Positions 46,776 through 55,724 of a stretch of DNA of 64,000 bases are shown here, in pieces. A program made the translations under genes and the position numbers. How positions within the stretch are numbered: position 1 is the stretch's first letter; each line of letters begins with the position of its first letter. This DNA comes from Pseudomonas fulva (lineage in GTDB: Bacteria > Pseudomonadota > Gammaproteobacteria > Pseudomonadales > Pseudomonadaceae): NCBI RefSeq assembly GCF_015680705.1, contig NZ_JADNYP010000007.1, forward strand, positions 186,001-250,000. Direction: 5' to 3'. A model generated the notes under the pieces. It was not told the DNA's origin. It searched no databases and saw only the letters and a list, made by a program, of their open reading frames with translations.

Positions 46776-47240
46776 TCACTCTTTGGCCGGCTCACGGGCC
46801 AGGCGATCGATTTCCTCGCGGAATTCTTCCAGGTCGCGGAAGCTGCGGTAGACCGACGCGAAGCGGATATAGGCCACCTCGTCGAGCTTGCGCAACTCGG
46901 CCATCACCAGCTCCCCGACCACCAGCGACTTGACTTCGCGCTCGCCTGTGGCGCGCAGCCTGTGCTTGATGTGGGCCAGCGCCGCCTCCAGGCGCTCGAC
47001 GCTGACCGGACGCTTCTCCAGCGCACGCTGCATGCCGGCGCGCAACTTGTCCTCGTCGAACGGCTGGCGGGAGCCGTCCTGCTTGATCAGTCGCGGCAGG
47101 ACCAGTTCGGCGGTCTCGAAAGTGGTGAAACGCTCGCCGCAGGCGACGCACTCGCGTCGCCGACGTACCTGTTCGCCTTCGGCAACCAGGCGCGAATCGA
47201 TCACCTTGGTGTCGTTGGCACCGCAAAATGGACAGTGCAT
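46776..47240 (-). CDS. nrdR: Ribonucleotide reductase repressor NrdR
   Basis: ATP/dATP-responsive repressor of ribonucleotide reductase genes. The 154-residue protein has a zinc ribbon at its N-terminus (CPFC at 3-6, CVAC at 31-34) and an ATP-cone domain ([22 protein letters not shown]). It is the first gene of the long operon on the minus strand that leads into ribD. Confidence 0.97.
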   Translation of the reverse strand: MHCPFCGANDTKVIDSRLVAEGEQVRRRRECVACGERFTTFETAELVLPRLIKQDGSRQPFDEDKLRAGMQRALEKRPVSVERLEAALAHIKHRLRATGEREVKSLVVGELVMAELRKLDEVAYIRFASVYRSFRDLEEFREEIDRLAREPAKE

Positions 47241-47345
47241 GGTGGCAGGCAACAAAAAAAGGGAAGGCCATGTTAGCGCATCCCACTGGCAAGACAAACC
47301 AAAGGGGTTACCATCCAGGCAAATCTGCCCGTGAAGGATCTCCCC

Positions 47346-47798
47346 ATGCATCAGCGCGCGCTTGTCGTGCTCAGCCTCGCCAGCCTGCTCGCCGCTTGCG
47401 GCAGCGATCGACCGCAGACCGAGCAGGTACCGGTGGCGGTACCGCCCAAGGTCGTCGAAAAAGCCAAAGGCCCAGGCCCGTTGCCGGCCTACCAGCGAGA
47501 GCTGAGCGGTACCTTGCTGGAAGTACCGCCCGGCGCCGAGGTCGAACTGGCGCTGCTGGTGATCGATGGACGCGGCCGCCCGCAGCGCCTGCTCGCCAGC
47601 GACACCCTGACTGGCAACGGCCAGCCCTTGCCCTACCAGTTGCGCTTCAATCCCGAAGCCTTTCCGGCAGGTGCCCGGGTCGAGCTGCGTGGGCGCGCCA
47701 GCCAGTCGGGGCAACTGATCCTGCACCTGCCTTCGTTGCCGATCACCCAGGCGCAGACTCAGACGACCGGCCCGCTGCGCTTCGAGCGGGCGCCCTGA
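47346..47798 (+). CDS. YbaY-family lipoprotein
   Basis: A 150-residue predicted lipoprotein (signal [18 protein letters not shown]). The mature part has a beta-rich YbaY-like domain ([40 protein letters not shown]). AAGGA lies 8 bases before ATG 47346. It is followed at once by the methyltransferase, whose GTG begins in the base after the stop. Role unknown, presumably envelope. Confidence 0.87.
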   Translation: MHQRALVVLSLASLLAACGSDRPQTEQVPVAVPPKVVEKAKGPGPLPAYQRELSGTLLEVPPGAEVELALLVIDGRGRPQRLLASDTLTGNGQPLPYQLRFNPEAFPAGARVELRGRASQSGQLILHLPSLPITQAQTQTTGPLRFERAP

Positions 47799-48458
47799 GT
47801 GGCGCTGGAGCACCTGCAACAGGCACTCGACGGCGTGATCGCCCAGGCCCGGTTGGTCGAAAGCTCGCTGCCCGGAAGCGAGCTGAAGCTCTGGCTGATC
47901 GATGCGCGCAACATGGACCGCGCCTTCAGTCCCGAGGAGACACGACGAATTCTCGACGAGCCGCCGTACTGGAGCTTCTGCTGGGCCAGCGGCCTGGCCA
48001 TGGCCCGCTACCTGGCCGAACGGCCCGAATGGGTCCGCGGCAAGCGGATCCTGGACTTCGGGGCCGGTTCGGGTGTCGTCGGCATCGCCGCCGCGCGGGC
48101 TGGCGCGCGCGAAGTGGTGGCCTGCGACCTCGATCCGCTGGCACTGCAAGCGTGCCGGGCCAACGCAGCGCTCAATCAGGTCGAGCTAGGCTACAGCCAG
48201 GACTTCTTTGCCGAGCACGACCGCTTCGACCTGATCCTGGTGGCCGACGTGCTCTACGACCGGGCCAACCTGCCGTTGCTCGATCGCTTTCTCGAGCGTG
48301 GCCGCCAGGTCCTGGTGGCCGACTCCCGGGTACGCGACTTCGACCACCCGCGCTATCGACATCTGGGCATACTGGATGCCTTGACCTTGCCGGATCTGGC
48401 CGAGCCACGCGAATTCCGCCGGGTCAGCCTGTACCATGCCAGTCGCGAGCCTTTATAG
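47799..48458 (+). CDS. Class I SAM-dependent methyltransferase (protein-lysine methyltransferase-like)
   Basis: A 219-residue protein with the SAM-binding motif [17 protein letters not shown] followed by [10 protein letters not shown], and the post-motif [12 protein letters not shown]. This is the layout of the EtfB lysine methyltransferase/PrmA-like group, so the target may be a protein. It starts with GTG 47799 directly after the YbaY gene stop and is followed by cnoX, a set that also runs together in P. aeruginosa as I recall (PA4059-PA4061). Confidence 0.86.
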   Translation: MALEHLQQALDGVIAQARLVESSLPGSELKLWLIDARNMDRAFSPEETRRILDEPPYWSFCWASGLAMARYLAERPEWVRGKRILDFGAGSGVVGIAAARAGAREVVACDLDPLALQACRANAALNQVELGYSQDFFAEHDRFDLILVADVLYDRANLPLLDRFLERGRQVLVADSRVRDFDHPRYRHLGILDALTLPDLAEPREFRRVSLYHASREPL

Positions 48459-48489
48459 TGGTGTCATCCAAGGATTTGCGAGAATCGCG

Positions 48490-49362
48490 ATGAGCCAAGA
48501 CACGCCGTACATCTTCGATGCCACCGACGCCAACTTCCAGCAGCTGGTCATCGAGAACTCTTTCCACAAGCCGGTGCTGGTGGATTTCTGGGCCGATTGG
48601 TGCGCGCCGTGCAAGGCCCTGATGCCCTTGCTGGCCAAGATCGCCGAGGGCTACCAGGGCGAGTTGCTGCTGGCCAAGATCAACTGCGACGTCGAGCAGC
48701 AGGTCGTCGCCCAGTTCGGTATTCGCAGCCTGCCGACCGTCGTGCTGTTCAAGGATGGGCAGCCGGTGGACGGCTTCGCCGGGGCGCAACCGGAGTCGGC
48801 GATCCGTGCCATGCTCGAGCCGCACGTGCAACTGCCGGCGCCGCCAGCCGCCTCGCCACTGGAACAGGCCAAGGCGCTGTTCGCCGAGAACCGCTTCGGC
48901 GAAGCGGAGTCCATCCTGGTAGCCCTGCTCGGCGAGGACAACAGCAATGCCGAGGCGCTGATCTTCTATGCCCGCTGCCTGGCCGAGCGTGGCGAGCTGG
49001 ACGAGGCGCAGACGGTGCTCGAGGCGGTCAAGAGCGATGAGCACAAGGCCGCGCTGGCCGGCGCCAAGGCCCAGCTGACCTTCCTGCGCCAGGCCGCCAG
49101 CCTGCCCGAGGCGGCCGAACTCAAGAGCCGCCTGGCCCAGGACCCGGCGGATGACGAAGCAGCCTACCAGTTGTGCATCCAGCAGCTGGCGCGTCAGCAG
49201 TACGAAGCGGCGCTCGACGGCCTGCTCAAGCTGTTCCAGCGCAACCGCGGCTACGAAAACGGCCTGCCGCACAAGGCATTGCTGCAAGTGTTCGAGCTGC
49301 TGGGCAACGATCATCCATTGGTCGGCAACTATCGCCGCAAGCTGTTCGCCGCGTTGTACTGA
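48490..49362 (+). CDS. cnoX: Thioredoxin-TPR chaperedoxin CnoX (YbbN)
   Basis: A 290-residue protein. Residues 1-110 form a thioredoxin domain with an intact active site WCAPCK (Cys38, Cys41) and cis-Pro in IRSLPTVVLF. Residues about 120-290 form tetratricopeptide repeats ending NGLPHKALLQVFELLGNDHP. CnoX protects proteins from overoxidation during HOCl or heat stress and passes them to GroEL. The E. coli form lacks the first Cys, so this one should also be a real oxidoreductase. Confidence 0.93.
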   Translation: MSQDTPYIFDATDANFQQLVIENSFHKPVLVDFWADWCAPCKALMPLLAKIAEGYQGELLLAKINCDVEQQVVAQFGIRSLPTVVLFKDGQPVDGFAGAQPESAIRAMLEPHVQLPAPPAASPLEQAKALFAENRFGEAESILVALLGEDNSNAEALIFYARCLAERGELDEAQTVLEAVKSDEHKAALAGAKAQLTFLRQAASLPEAAELKSRLAQDPADDEAAYQLCIQQLARQQYEAALDGLLKLFQRNRGYENGLPHKALLQVFELLGNDHPLVGNYRRKLFAALY

Positions 49363-49406
49363 AGGGTCGTCACGGTGCGTCCGGGCCTGCCCGGGCAGCG
49401 CCTGGC

Positions 49407-49793
49407 TCAGCCAAGCCAGTGATACACCGGCGCATCCACGCCGCTTTCCACCCGCACATGGGCACTGTGCCGAAGCCGCACCAGCAAGCGCTTGCCGGCT
49501 GCGGTACTGCCAGCCAGGCCTTCGAGGGCTTCGAGCAAGGCCGGGCCATCCATCTGCCTGGCCTGGCGCAGCACCTCGCAGGCCGCCTGCCACTGCCCGT
49601 CTTGCTCGCGCACCGCGCTCGTCGGTGCCGATGCCGGCTGGCTGGGCTGGGCCGCCGCGGGCAGCTCCAGCCGACGTCCTAGCTGCGCCCATTCCTCCGG
49701 ATCCAGCTCGATGGTCAGATCCACTGGCCATGGACCGACTTGTCCGCGAATTCGCACGCCCCTGCTCCTCGATGCAAGCCAAAGATGAAACAT
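49407..49793 (-). CDS. Hypothetical protein, conserved in Pseudomonas
   Basis: A 128-residue soluble protein, starting MFHLWLASRSRGVRIRGQVG at ATG 49793 with GGGAG upstream. A TTG at 49820 would add nine residues. It is rich in Ala, Leu and Arg, with a likely all-beta N-terminal part (WPVDLTIELDPEEWAQLGRR) and helical rest. I recognise no domain. It is convergent with cnoX and divergent from the zinc operon, the same place as a hypothetical gene in P. aeruginosa (PA4062 by order). Confidence 0.7.
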   Translation of the reverse strand: MFHLWLASRSRGVRIRGQVGPWPVDLTIELDPEEWAQLGRRLELPAAAQPSQPASAPTSAVREQDGQWQAACEVLRQARQMDGPALLEALEGLAGSTAAGKRLLVRLRHSAHVRVESGVDAPVYHWLG

Positions 49794-49846
49794 GCTCCCA
49801 TGGCCTCCGGGCAAAGCCAAGCGTGCTGGTATATCGCTTAAAAGCT

Positions 49847-49859
49847 GTTATAACATTAC
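49847..49859 (+). promoter_or_regulatory. Candidate Zur box before the zinc operon
   Basis: GTTATAACATTAC matches the Zur consensus GTTATANNATAAC apart from two positions in the second half. It lies 31 bases before the start of the His-rich protein gene, where Zur would block a promoter. Flanks are AT-rich (TGTTATAAC, then CCAAAAA). Confidence 0.7.
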
Positions 49860-49889
49860 CAAAAATCGCCTAGCCCTGGAGTTTCCCTC

Positions 49890-50480
49890 ATGCGTCGCTC
49901 GCTGCTCGCCCTGCCCTTCGCTCTGCTTCCCCTGGCCATGGCCCAGGCTCACGAAGCTCATGATCATGAACACCAACACGAACATGCCCATGGCAGCCTG
50001 GGTGCCCATGAGCATGGTGTCGCCCAGCTCAACGTCGTGCTCGACGGCAAGAACCTGGAACTGGAGCTGGAAAGCCCGGCGATGAACCTGGTCGGCTTCG
50101 AGCACCTGGCCAGCAGCGATGCGGACAAGGCCAAGGTCGCCGCCGTGCGCCAGCAGCTGGTCCAGCCCACCAAGCTGTTCGGCTTGCCTCAGGCCGCCGG
50201 TTGCAGCGAGACCGCGCAGGAGCTGGAAAGCCCGTTGTTCGCCGACCAGCCGGCCCCTGAGCACGAGCACGAGCACGCACATGAAAGCGAACACCAGCAC
50301 AGCGACATCCACGCTCACTACCAGCTCACCTGCACGGCGCCTGGCAAGCTGGCCGGGATCGACCTGACACCACTGTTCCAGGCGTTTCCGGCAACCCGCA
50401 CGATCAACGTGCAGCTGATCGGCCCGAACGGCCAGAAAGGCGTGGAAAGCACCCCCGCCAAGGCCATGGTCGCGTTCTGA
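49890..50480 (+). CDS. His-rich periplasmic zinc protein, DUF2796 (ZrgA-like)
   Basis: A 196-residue secreted protein (signal MRRSLLALPFALLPLAMAQA) with two His/Asp/Glu-rich runs, HEAHDHEHQHEHAHGSLGAH and a later HEHEHAHESEHQH. Such runs bind zinc. DUF2796 family, found under Zur. The rest has EHGVAQLNVVLDGKNLELEL. It leads an operon with ABC ATPase, permease and DUF3299 proteins, as PA4063-PA4066 do. It may deliver zinc to, or receive it from, the transporter. Confidence 0.9.
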   Translation: MRRSLLALPFALLPLAMAQAHEAHDHEHQHEHAHGSLGAHEHGVAQLNVVLDGKNLELELESPAMNLVGFEHLASSDADKAKVAAVRQQLVQPTKLFGLPQAAGCSETAQELESPLFADQPAPEHEHEHAHESEHQHSDIHAHYQLTCTAPGKLAGIDLTPLFQAFPATRTINVQLIGPNGQKGVESTPAKAMVAF

Positions 50481-51200
50481 ATGAGCCAGCCGCTGATCGA
50501 ACTGCATGACCTGAGCTTCGCCTGGCCAGGTCAGCGCCCGTTGCTGGAGATCCCCGAGTTCCGGCTGCATGCAGGCGAAACCCTCTTCCTCAAGGGCCCC
50601 AGCGGTAGCGGCAAGACCACCCTGCTCGGCCTGCTGGGCGGGGTGAACCGTCCTGACCGTGGCACCGTCCGGTTGCTCGGCCAGGACCTGGCCACCTTGA
50701 GCCAGGCGGCACGTGACCGCTTCCGGGTCGATCACACCGGCTATATCTTCCAGCAGTTCAACCTGCTGCCGTTTATTTCGGTCCGGGAGAACGTCGAGCT
50801 GCCCTGCCGCTTCTCTCGCAGCCGTGCCGAGCGCGCCGCACAGCGTCACGGCAGCATCGACCAGGCGGCCGCCGCGCTGCTGGCGCACCTGGGCCTGGGC
50901 GCTCCGGAGCTGCTGACGCGGCGGGCCGACAGCCTGTCGATCGGCCAGCAGCAACGCGTCGCCGCCGCGCGTGCCCTGATCGGCCAGCCGGAGCTGGTGA
51001 TCGCCGACGAGCCGACCTCAGCGCTCGATGCCGATACCCGCGAGGTGTTCATCCGCCTGTTGTTCGCGGAATGCCGCGCCGCCGGTGCCAGCCTGCTGTT
51101 CGTCAGCCATGACCAGAGCCTGGCGCCTTTGTTCGACCGTGCCCTGTCGCTGGCCGATCTCAATCGCGCCGCCCGGCCAGCCCAGCCCGAGGAAGCTTGA
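50481..51200 (+). CDS. ABC transporter ATP-binding protein (MacB/LolD-like), zinc operon
   Basis: A 239-residue ATPase with Walker A GPSGSGKTTLLG, Q-loop FQQFNLLPFI, signature region SIGQQQRVAAARAL and Walker B LVIADEPTSALD. It begins right after the stop of the His-rich gene (no gap) and overlaps the permease by one base. The subfamily (LolD/MacB/FtsE) moves lipoproteins or macrolides, not metals, so the role in zinc stress is unclear. Confidence 0.92.
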   Translation: MSQPLIELHDLSFAWPGQRPLLEIPEFRLHAGETLFLKGPSGSGKTTLLGLLGGVNRPDRGTVRLLGQDLATLSQAARDRFRVDHTGYIFQQFNLLPFISVRENVELPCRFSRSRAERAAQRHGSIDQAAAALLAHLGLGAPELLTRRADSLSIGQQQRVAAARALIGQPELVIADEPTSALDADTREVFIRLLFAECRAAGASLLFVSHDQSLAPLFDRALSLADLNRAARPAQPEEA

Positions 51201-52465
51201 TGTACCTGCTCCGCCTTGCCTTGGCCAGCCTGGCCAATCGTCGCTTCACTGCGTTGCTCACGGCCTTCGCCATCGCCTTGTCGGTCTGCCTGCTGCTGGC
51301 CGTCGAGCGCGTGCGTACCGAAGCGCGTGCCAGCTTCGCCAGTACCATCAGTGGCACCGACCTGATCGTCGGCGCCCGCTCGGGGTCGGTGAACCTGCTG
51401 CTGTATTCGGTGTTCCGTATCGGCAACGCGACCAACAACATCCGTTGGGACAGCTACCAGCACTACGCCAAGGACCCGCGGGTGAAATGGTCGATCCCGA
51501 TCTCCCTTGGCGACTCTCACCGCGGCTACCGGGTGATGGGCACCACCGGGGACTATTTCAGCCACTACCGCTTCGGCCGCCAGCAGCCCTTGCAACTCGG
51601 CCAGGGCCGGCCCTTCGCCGATGATCCTTTCGAAGTGGTGCTCGGCGCCGAAGTGGCCAGAACCCTGCACTACCAACTTGGCGACAAGCTGGTGCTGGCC
51701 CATGGCGTGGCCGCCGTGAGCCTGGTCAAGCATGACGATAAGCCGTTCACCGTGGTCGGCATCCTGCAGCCCACCGGCACGCCCGTGGACCGTACCCTGC
51801 ATATCAGCCTCGCCGGCATGGAGGCGATCCATGTCGACTGGCACAACGGCGTGCCGGCCCGTGGCGCGGGTCGCATCAGCGCCGACCAGGCCCGTGCCAT
51901 GGATTTGCAGCCGACCGCCATCACGGCCTTCATGCTTGGCCTGAACAGCAAGATCGCCACCTTCAGCCTGCAACGGGAGATCAACGAGTTCCGTGGCGAG
52001 CCCTTGCTGGCGATCCTGCCCGGCGTTGCGCTGCAGGAGCTGTGGAGCCTGATGGGTACCGCCGAGCAGGCACTGTTCGTGGTCTCGCTGTTCGTGGTGC
52101 TGACGGGCCTGATCGGTATGCTCACGGCGATCCTCACCAGCCTCAACGAACGGCGCCGGGAAATGGCCATCCTGCGCTCGGTGGGCGCCCGCCCGTGGCA
52201 CATCGCGGGGCTGCTGGTGCTCGAGGCCCTGGCCCTGGCAAGCACCGGGATCGCCGCCGGCCTCGGCTTGCTCTATGCGGGCATTGCCCTGGCCCAGGAT
52301 CACGTACAAGTCAACTATGGTCTGTATCTGCCGCTGTCCTGGCCCAGCCTGCACGAATGGACCTTGCTGGCGATCATCCTCGGCGCTGCGCTGTCGATCG
52401 GTAGCGTGCCGGCCTGGCGCGCCTATCGACAATCCCTGGCCGATGGTTTGTCCATCCACCTGTGA
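51200..52465 (+). CDS. ABC transporter permease, FtsX/MacB type
   Basis: A 421-residue membrane protein with four membrane segments, one near residue 20 and three in the last 150 residues, and a large periplasmic domain between (MacB-PCD-like), the FtsX topology. Characteristic parts are GTDLIVGARSGSVNLLLYSV, LNERRREMAILRSVGARPWH and VPAWRAYRQSLADGL. It pairs with the preceding ATPase and may move a lipoprotein or small molecule needed in zinc shortage. Confidence 0.92.
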   Translation: MYLLRLALASLANRRFTALLTAFAIALSVCLLLAVERVRTEARASFASTISGTDLIVGARSGSVNLLLYSVFRIGNATNNIRWDSYQHYAKDPRVKWSIPISLGDSHRGYRVMGTTGDYFSHYRFGRQQPLQLGQGRPFADDPFEVVLGAEVARTLHYQLGDKLVLAHGVAAVSLVKHDDKPFTVVGILQPTGTPVDRTLHISLAGMEAIHVDWHNGVPARGAGRISADQARAMDLQPTAITAFMLGLNSKIATFSLQREINEFRGEPLLAILPGVALQELWSLMGTAEQALFVVSLFVVLTGLIGMLTAILTSLNERRREMAILRSVGARPWHIAGLLVLEALALASTGIAAGLGLLYAGIALAQDHVQVNYGLYLPLSWPSLHEWTLLAIILGAALSIGSVPAWRAYRQSLADGLSIHL

Positions 52466-52474
52466 GCCCTTGCC

Positions 52475-52990
52475 ATGTCGCGGATACTGCTGCTTTCGCT
52501 ATTGCTCGTCGTTATGCCCCTATGGGCCGGTGAACCGCGCGAGCTGGATTGGCAAGCGTTGATTCCCGAAGGGGCACCGCTGATCGAACCACAACTGGCG
52601 CCGCTGCATGACCTGTCGCAGTTGGGCGATGCGCTGGCCGGCGAAGCGGCACCGGCCGCGCGCCAGCCAGCGCCGGATGCTCCGGTGGTGAAGGCGCTCG
52701 ACGGCCAGGCGGTCAAGCTGCCTGGCTACATCGTGCCGCTGGAGGTCAGCGAGGAAGGGCGCGCCACGGAGTTTCTGCTGGTGCCCTACTACGGCGCCTG
52801 CATCCACGTGCCACCGCCGCCGGCGAACCAGATCGTGCATGTCTTCAGCGAAATGGGCGTGCGCGTCCAGGATCTCTACCAGCCCTACTGGATAGAAGGA
52901 CGCATGCGGGTCAGACCGACCAGCAGCGAACTGGCGCAGGCGGGCTATCGGATGGAAGCAGAAAAAATCTACGCCTACGAGCTGAAATGA
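52475..52990 (+). CDS. DUF3299 secreted protein, zinc operon
   Basis: A 171-residue secreted protein (signal MSRILLLSLLLVVMPLWA). The DUF3299 core KLPGYIVPLEVSEEGR and PYYGACIHVPPPPANQ has a Cys and His suited to metal binding. It closes the operon and its product is presumably periplasmic. Function unknown. Confidence 0.88.
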   Translation: MSRILLLSLLLVVMPLWAGEPRELDWQALIPEGAPLIEPQLAPLHDLSQLGDALAGEAAPAARQPAPDAPVVKALDGQAVKLPGYIVPLEVSEEGRATEFLLVPYYGACIHVPPPPANQIVHVFSEMGVRVQDLYQPYWIEGRMRVRPTSSELAQAGYRMEAEKIYAYELK

Positions 52991-53019
52991 CCGTCCTTGA
53001 CGCTCGATGACACGCTTCC

Positions 53020-53033
53020 TTGAGCTGGGTCAA
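53020..53033 (+). promoter_or_regulatory. Candidate Anr/FNR box before oprG
   Basis: TTGAGCTGGGTCAA has the two conserved half-sites TTGA and TCAA at the Anr spacing (consensus TTGAT-N4-ATCAA). It lies 66 bases before the oprG ATG, consistent with anaerobic activation, as known for OprG. Confidence 0.65.
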
Positions 53034-53098
53034 ACTTTTCGTTGAAACGTCTCCTTACCATTGGGCTCCTCGATTACTCACGTCCTTTGGGAGCTCCC

Positions 53099-53782
53099 AT
53101 GAACAAGTCCTTGCTTGGCGCCTCGCTCGTTGCCCTGGCGCTAGCGGCCCCGGCTGCCCACGCCTACCAGCCGGGTGATTTCATCGTGCGCGCCGGCGCC
53201 ATCGTCACCGCGCCGAACGAAGACAGCGGCAACCTGAAACTCGACGGCGCCAAGGTATCGGGCACCAAGGCCACCTTGTCCAGCGATACCCAGCTCGGCC
53301 TGACGTTCGCCTACATGCTGACCGAGCATGTCGGCGTCGAACTGCTGGCTGCCACGCCGTTCAAGCACAAGGTAGGCGTCAAGGGTCTGGGTGGCGGCCT
53401 GGACGGCAAGCTGGCCGACGTCAAGCAACTGCCTCCGACCCTGTCGCTGCAGTACTACCCGATGGACGCCTCGTCGAAGTTCCAGCCGTACGCCGGCATC
53501 GGCATCAACTACACGCTGTTCTTCGACGAGGAACTCAGCAGCGCACGCAAGCGGCAGGGGTTCAGCAACATGAAGCTGCAGGACTCGATCGGCCTGGCCG
53601 GCCAGCTCGGCATGGACTACATGCTCACTGACAACCTGCTGATCAATGCTTCGGTCTGGTATGCGGACATCAACACCAAGGCCAGCATCGATGGCCCGAG
53701 CGCCTTGGGCGTAGGCAAGACCAAGGTCGATGTGGAAGTCGACCCCTGGGTCTACATGGTCGGTATCGGCTACAAGTTCTGA
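53099..53782 (+). CDS. oprG: OmpW-family outer-membrane protein OprG
   Basis: A 227-residue 8-stranded outer-membrane barrel with a signal peptide (SLLGASLVALALAAPAAHA) and a closing aromatic motif GIGYKF. OmpW features are DFIVRAGAIVTAPNEDSG, LSLQYYPMDASSKFQPYAGIG and the loop residues around TPFKHKV. OprG passes small hydrophobic molecules or amino acids and is raised in anaerobiosis. It follows the zinc operon, as in P. aeruginosa (PA4067). Confidence 0.94.
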   Translation: MNKSLLGASLVALALAAPAAHAYQPGDFIVRAGAIVTAPNEDSGNLKLDGAKVSGTKATLSSDTQLGLTFAYMLTEHVGVELLAATPFKHKVGVKGLGGGLDGKLADVKQLPPTLSLQYYPMDASSKFQPYAGIGINYTLFFDEELSSARKRQGFSNMKLQDSIGLAGQLGMDYMLTDNLLINASVWYADINTKASIDGPSALGVGKTKVDVEVDPWVYMVGIGYKF

Positions 53783-53787
53783 TACAC

Positions 53788-53820
53788 CAAGCGCGCGGCG
53801 CAGCGTTGCGCCGCGCGTTG
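53788..53820. terminator. Hairpin between converging oprG and epimerase genes
   Basis: CAAGCGCGCGGCGCA (53788-53802) pairs with TGCGCCGCGCGTTG (53807-53820) over 14 pairs with one bulged G and a 4-base loop. No T-run on either strand. Confidence 0.5.
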
Positions 53821-53830
53821 CCACGGTTCG

Positions 53831-54775
53831 TCAGCGCAACTGGCGATCCTGACCGAGCAGGCGAGACAGGCCATCGACCAGAGTGGTCGGCGTCTCGAGC
53901 CGCAAGCGCGACGACAGCCGGGCGTTGTCGGCACGCGAATGACGAATGTCACCCGGCCGCGCCGGGCCATTGCTGATGGCCGGCAAACCGCCCAGCACAT
54001 CCCCCAGCGCATCGAGCAGCTGGTTCAACGAAGTCGCCTTGTTCAGCCCGACATTCATCGCCCCCAGCGGCACCTGCTGCAGCTCGAGTCCCTGCACCAG
54101 CAGCTTGACCAGGTCCCCGACATAGAAGAAGTCGCGGGTCTGTTCGCCGTCGCCGAACACGGTAATGGGCAGCCCCTTCGAAGCGCGCTCGGCAAAGATG
54201 CTGATCACCCCGGAATACGGCGAGGAGGGATCCTGGCGCGGACCGAAGATGTTGAAGAACCGGAAGACCACCGGCTCCAGGCCGTGCTGCCGACGATAGA
54301 AGTCCAGGTACTGCTCGCTGGCCAGCTTGTCCACGGCATACGGCGTCAGCGGCGCCTTGGGCGTGTCCTCGACGATCGCCTGGCCCTCGCCGTTGTTGCC
54401 GTAGACGGCGGCACTGGAAGCGAACAGCACCCGCCGGATGCCATGGACACGCATGGCTTCGCAGACGTTGAGAGTGCCGATGAAATTGCTCTGGTGGGTG
54501 CGTACCGGATCATCCACCGAAGCCTGCACCGAAGCCACCGCGGCCAGGTGGACGATCGCCTGGCAGCCCTCGGCGGCACGCGCCACCAGCGCCGCGTCGG
54601 CCACGTCGCCCTCCAAGAGTTCGAGCCGCGGATGCCGCAGCTGTAGATTCTCGCGCTTGCCAGTGGAAAGATCGTCCAGGATACGCACTGCGTGGCCCTT
54701 GCCCAGCAGCGCATCGCACAGGTGCGAACCAATGAATCCGGCGCCGCCGGTAATCAGGATGGGAGCATCAGCCAT
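53831..54775 (-). CDS. NAD-dependent epimerase/dehydratase (extended SDR)
   Basis: A 314-residue nucleotide-sugar enzyme. The Rossmann loop is ILITGGAGFIGSHLCDALL, the active-site Tyr-x3-Lys is in PYAVDKLASE with the preceding SSAAVYG, and FFNIFGPRQDPSSPYSG marks the UDP-sugar type. It is likely a UDP-glucose 4-epimerase-like enzyme of lipopolysaccharide or glycan synthesis. It overlaps the next upstream gene by 8 bases. Confidence 0.9.
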   Translation of the reverse strand: MADAPILITGGAGFIGSHLCDALLGKGHAVRILDDLSTGKRENLQLRHPRLELLEGDVADAALVARAAEGCQAIVHLAAVASVQASVDDPVRTHQSNFIGTLNVCEAMRVHGIRRVLFASSAAVYGNNGEGQAIVEDTPKAPLTPYAVDKLASEQYLDFYRRQHGLEPVVFRFFNIFGPRQDPSSPYSGVISIFAERASKGLPITVFGDGEQTRDFFYVGDLVKLLVQGLELQQVPLGAMNVGLNKATSLNQLLDALGDVLGGLPAISNGPARPGDIRHSRADNARLSSRLRLETPTTLVDGLSRLLGQDRQLR

Positions 54776-55652
54776 GTCGATAGAACCGGTCCAGTAGAGG
54801 TGGCAAGCCGGCGCGCCAGGCACGGGGCTTGATACCGAAGGTATGAAGGATTTTCTTGCAGGCCAGCACGGCATTCTGCGGTTCTTCGCTGGCATCCGAG
54901 CGTGCGGCATGGGCCTGCGCGGTCGGTGCCTGGATCGCCAGCTTCTGCCACTGCGCCGCTTCGCTCAGGATAGCCTGTCCCAGCGCAAGCGGCGTGGTCG
55001 CCTCATTGCCCGCGTAATGATAGGTACCCCACAGCGGCGCCGCGCAGTCGAGCTGCTTGAGCACCGAGAGGATTACCCGGGCGGCATCGTCCACTGGCGT
55101 CGGATTGCCGCGCCGGTCATCGGCCAGGAACAGCTCGTGTGGTTGCTCGGCCCGCGTGAGGAAACGGCCCAGCAGGCCGTCGCGGCTGTCGTCGAGCAGC
55201 CAGCCGAAGCGCAGCAGCACATGCTGTGGGCAGGCCGCCCGCACGCTCTGTTCCATGCGCCAGAGCGCCTGGCCACGCAGGCCGAGCGGCACCGGCTCGT
55301 CCTTCTCGCTGTAGGCCGTGGCGCGCGAGCCATCGAACACGCGATAGCTGGAAGGTTGCAGCAGGGTGATCTGGTGATGCTGGCAGAGTTCGGCCAGGCG
55401 CTCCACCGCTCGCTCCTGCAAGGCCAGGCGCTGCTCGCTGACCGACTCGGCCTGGAACCAGTCGAAATAGTAGGCCAGGTTTACCAGCGCGTCGGGGCGA
55501 TGGTCGTCGAGCAATTGCGTCAGGCTGGCGACATCCCAGCCGTGCTCGGGCGGCCTCGGGGCCAAGAACCCGATGTCTTCCTCGGCTCCCAGGCGAATCA
55601 GCGCTTGCCCCAGGGCACTTCCACCACCCAACAGCATCAGGCGCATTCGCAT
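54768..55652 (-). CDS. Sugar-nucleotide-binding reductase-like protein (RmlD/SDR-like)
   Basis: A 294-residue protein beginning MRMRLMLLGGGSALGQALIR, with the Rossmann loop slightly changed (GGGSALGQAL). Relatives of RmlD/dTDP-4-dehydrorhamnose reductase show NLAYYFDWFQAE, SYRVFDGSRATAYSEKDE and RGNPTPVDDAA. The typical Tyr-x3-Lys is not obvious, so activity is uncertain. ATG 55652 or ATG 55646. It is downstream of the XRE regulator and overlaps the epimerase, pointing to a shared message. Confidence 0.82.
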   Translation of the reverse strand: MRMRLMLLGGGSALGQALIRLGAEEDIGFLAPRPPEHGWDVASLTQLLDDHRPDALVNLAYYFDWFQAESVSEQRLALQERAVERLAELCQHHQITLLQPSSYRVFDGSRATAYSEKDEPVPLGLRGQALWRMEQSVRAACPQHVLLRFGWLLDDSRDGLLGRFLTRAEQPHELFLADDRRGNPTPVDDAARVILSVLKQLDCAAPLWGTYHYAGNEATTPLALGQAILSEAAQWQKLAIQAPTAQAHAARSDASEEPQNAVLACKKILHTFGIKPRAWRAGLPPLLDRFYRHG

Positions 55653-55724
55653 AAAGTCAGCAGATCCGAACAGGTTGATTAGGGAAAGCGAGCATTCTGC
55701 GGGTTCTTTTCGCACAAGCGCAAC

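Noticed and set aside
44008..46851. Very long open frame antisense to the rib operon
   Set aside because: It is a GC-driven shadow. The rib genes on the minus strand are unmistakable, and the antisense product has no recognisable domain. The same holds for 12814-14556 (antisense to the sigma-54 activator) and 61461-63125 (antisense to selA and fdhE).
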